Shown here: piece after piece, positions 62,747 through 64,000 of the stretch
Numbering within the stretch: position 1 is the first letter of the stretch
Layout: every line of letters begins with the position of its first letter
Source of the DNA: Psychroserpens burtonensis DSM 12212
Lineage (GTDB): Bacteria; Bacteroidota; Bacteroidia; Flavobacteriales; Flavobacteriaceae
Assembly (NCBI RefSeq): GCF_000425305.1
Contig: NZ_AUDE01000001.1
Span: forward strand, 186,001 to 250,000
Direction: 5' to 3'
DNA length: 64,000 nt
Position numbers and translations under genes: made by a program
Notes under the pieces: model-generated
Told to the model about the DNA's origin: nothing
Database searches by the model: none
The model's input: the letters and a program-made list of their open reading frames with translations, nothing else

Positions 62747-63378
62747 TATTGTTTTTGAAATAGTGTATAAATATAAGGGCGTTCACTTCCAAAGGGATTT
62801 ATAAAGGTGTAATTAAAATTATCTATGAGTTTAAAAGCATTACCTAATTGTTGTTGTAACATCTCAACATTATAGCGTTTCAAATCTAATCCACAGCATT
62901 TTTCTGCACCATTAAGTGCAAAAACAGCAATAAGAACAAAACCGTTTTTTGCAACAATTTTTTTAATGAGATTGAAATATGCATTTTGCTGGTCTTCTTT
63001 TAAAAAGAAATGAAGTACAGCTCTATCAATCCATAAATCCACATTTTTAAGATGTTGTAATTCCGAGGGGTTAATTAAATCGTCTGGAATACAATTTAAG
63101 TTATAATTATGTGATTTTTTAACGCGATCTTTTAGCTTTTGCAAAGCTAACTCACTTAAATCATTTGCTATAAGATTAGTGTAACCGTTATCTAAAAGGA
63201 TATCAATTAATGTTGTGGTTCCAACACCTACATTTAGTAGTGTAGCATCTTTGGCTAAATTAGTTTTAGCAATAAGATTAAGGGTTTGAGTTGGGTCTTC
63301 TTCAAACCAGCCTAATTGGTTGTCGGCCTTATTATAGGCAGTATCCCAATGTGTTTTTAAATTGTTAGAATCATTCAT
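62746..63378 (-). CDS. Class I SAM-dependent methyltransferase (thiopurine methyltransferase-like)
   Basis: 210 residues. HWDTAYNKADNQLGWFEEDP at the start, motif I LLNVGVGTTTLIDILLDNGY, then IANDLSELALQKLKD and VDLWIDRAVLHFF. The W-D-x-x-Y and WFEE pattern fits small methyltransferases of the TPMT/TehB group. First gene of a three-gene operon with tex and the deacetylase-like gene. Substrate unknown. Confidence 0.88.
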   Translation of the reverse strand: MNDSNNLKTHWDTAYNKADNQLGWFEEDPTQTLNLIAKTNLAKDATLLNVGVGTTTLIDILLDNGYTNLIANDLSELALQKLKDRVKKSHNYNLNCIPDDLINPSELQHLKNVDLWIDRAVLHFFLKEDQQNAYFNLIKKIVAKNGFVLIAVFALNGAEKCCGLDLKRYNVEMLQQQLGNAFKLIDNFNYTFINPFGSERPYIYTLFQKQ

Positions 63379-63423
63379 TTAATAACCAATATGTTTCTCA
63401 GTTTCTATATTTAAAACTAACAG

Positions 63424-63465
63424 AAAATAAAACTCGTCTTCAAAGTAACATTGAAAACGAGTTTT
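63424..63465 (-). terminator. Terminator downstream of the OmpA-family gene
   Basis: Stem AAAACTCGT/ACGAGTTTT extended by TTCAA/TTGAA, with a T-rich tract on the minus strand. Separates the OmpA gene from the methyltransferase operon. Confidence 0.7.
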
Positions 63466-63489
63466 AAACAAATTTTTCATCTATTAAAA

Positions 63490-64000
63490 TTAATTTCCAG
63501 CTTGTTTTTGAGCGTCTTCAATCATTTTTTCATTTGGTAAAATAGCAATATTAACACGTCTGTTTTTTGCACGACCTGTAGCTGTTGAATTATCATGCAT
63601 TGGCTGGGATTCTCCAAACCAATTCGTATTAAAACGTCCGGAATTTAACCCTTTTCCTGTTAAATAGTTAGTAACAGCATAAGCTCTGTTTTTAGAAAGT
63701 GTCCTATTATAATCTTCTGCTCCAGTACTATCTGTATGTCCAACTATAAGTATATTGGTGTTTGGGTATTCTCTAAATATGGCTGCTAATTTATTTATTG
63801 TTTCCTGTGACGCAGAGTTAATATTGTATTTATTGGTATCAAAATAAACACCACTATTCTCATCAAAGGTCACCACAATACCGTCATCTACGCGCTCTAC
63901 TACTGCACCTGGTATTTCTTCTTCAATTTTTTGAGCTTGTTTATCCATTTTGTTCCCAATTAGCACACCAGCTCCTCCACCAATGACTCCGCCAATAACG
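63490..64000 (-). CDS. OmpA-family outer-membrane protein, 5' end cut by window
   Basis: The frame is open to the window edge; a GTG at 63966 is not taken as the start because Gly-rich codons (VIGGVIGGGAG) continue upstream. These form a glycine-zipper helix like that of YiaD/OmpA-family lipoproteins. The C-terminal OmpA domain has NTNILIVGHTDSTGAEDYNR, the peptidoglycan-binding LSKNRAYAVTNYL and GRAKNRRVNI. Anchors the outer membrane to the cell wall. Confidence 0.9.
   Translation of the reverse strand, partial: VIGGVIGGGAGVLIGNKMDKQAQKIEEEIPGAVVERVDDGIVVTFDENSGVYFDTNKYNINSASQETINKLAAIFREYPNTNILIVGHTDSTGAEDYNRTLSKNRAYAVTNYLTGKGLNSGRFNTNWFGESQPMHDNSTATGRAKNRRVNIAILPNEKMIEDAQKQAGN

Noticed and set aside
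1-64000. Genetic-code change or stop-codon reassignment to explain in-frame stops
   Set aside because: TAA, TAG and TGA are all involved and core genes end normally with them, so reassignment is not supported.

Overview
The window looks like chromosomal DNA from a marine-type Flavobacteriaceae species (Bacteroidota). The evidence is the low GC content, TAnnTTTG-type -7 promoter boxes with little Shine-Dalgarno signal, a type IX secretion C-terminal domain, SusC/TonB-type receptors, the short acyl-ACP desaturase and the GalE-like threonine dehydrogenase. I cannot name the genus. Most of the sequence is ordinary core metabolism, broken by several accessory patches that carry repeats and decaying genes.

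Layout. 0-9.6 kb: two copies of a minus-strand cassette (a large lipoprotein with an HxH...SxxD motif, followed by small DUF6705-like secreted proteins). They flank a core block with ferrochelatase and a MATE exporter. One lipoprotein copy has a stop codon inside its signal peptide. The small protein is tandemly triplicated in the second cassette, and the middle copy is broken. 9.7-20.2 kb: a sortilin-like BNR-repeat protein, a GIY-YIG nuclease gene enclosed by a perfect 24-bp inverted repeat, HemJ, an NtrY-like kinase, a crotonase, tRNA-Asn, RseP and a type IX-secreted M1 aminopeptidase. 20.2-31.4 kb: a metal-uptake region with a SCO protein, FeoA, FeoB and a small Cys-rich Feo partner. It continues with a DtxR/MntR-type repressor divergent from a TonB receptor across a 36-bp palindrome, then a thioredoxin-like protein and a complete Mn/Zn ABC transporter with two permeases. 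31.4-37.7 kb: a decayed accessory patch with palindromic repeats, a 146-bp direct repeat, a wrecked ExbD-like gene, a second GIY-YIG gene bounded by repeats, and a sigma/regulator pair in which both genes carry an in-frame stop. 37.8-52.2 kb: bacilliredoxin, PlsC, desaturase, HD phosphohydrolase (with a decayed partial duplicate), an AraC regulator, threonine dehydrogenase, M13 peptidase, CBS protein, GIDE-like membrane protein, SSB and others. 52.3-64 kb: three tandem ~800-residue surface proteins of one family, then histone-deacetylase-like, Tex, a methyltransferase and an OmpA-family protein cut by the window edge.

Two signals stand out beyond the gene content. First, the octamer TTCCGAAG (or its complement CTTCGGAA) occurs 28 times by my manual count, spread over both strands, several reading frames and intergenic DNA. 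Composition alone predicts about one or two. Second, both GIY-YIG genes sit between inverted copies of short palindromic repeats, each gene with its own repeat type. This resembles the REP/RAYT arrangement but with a different nuclease. All assignments come from reading the sequence; no database search was run.
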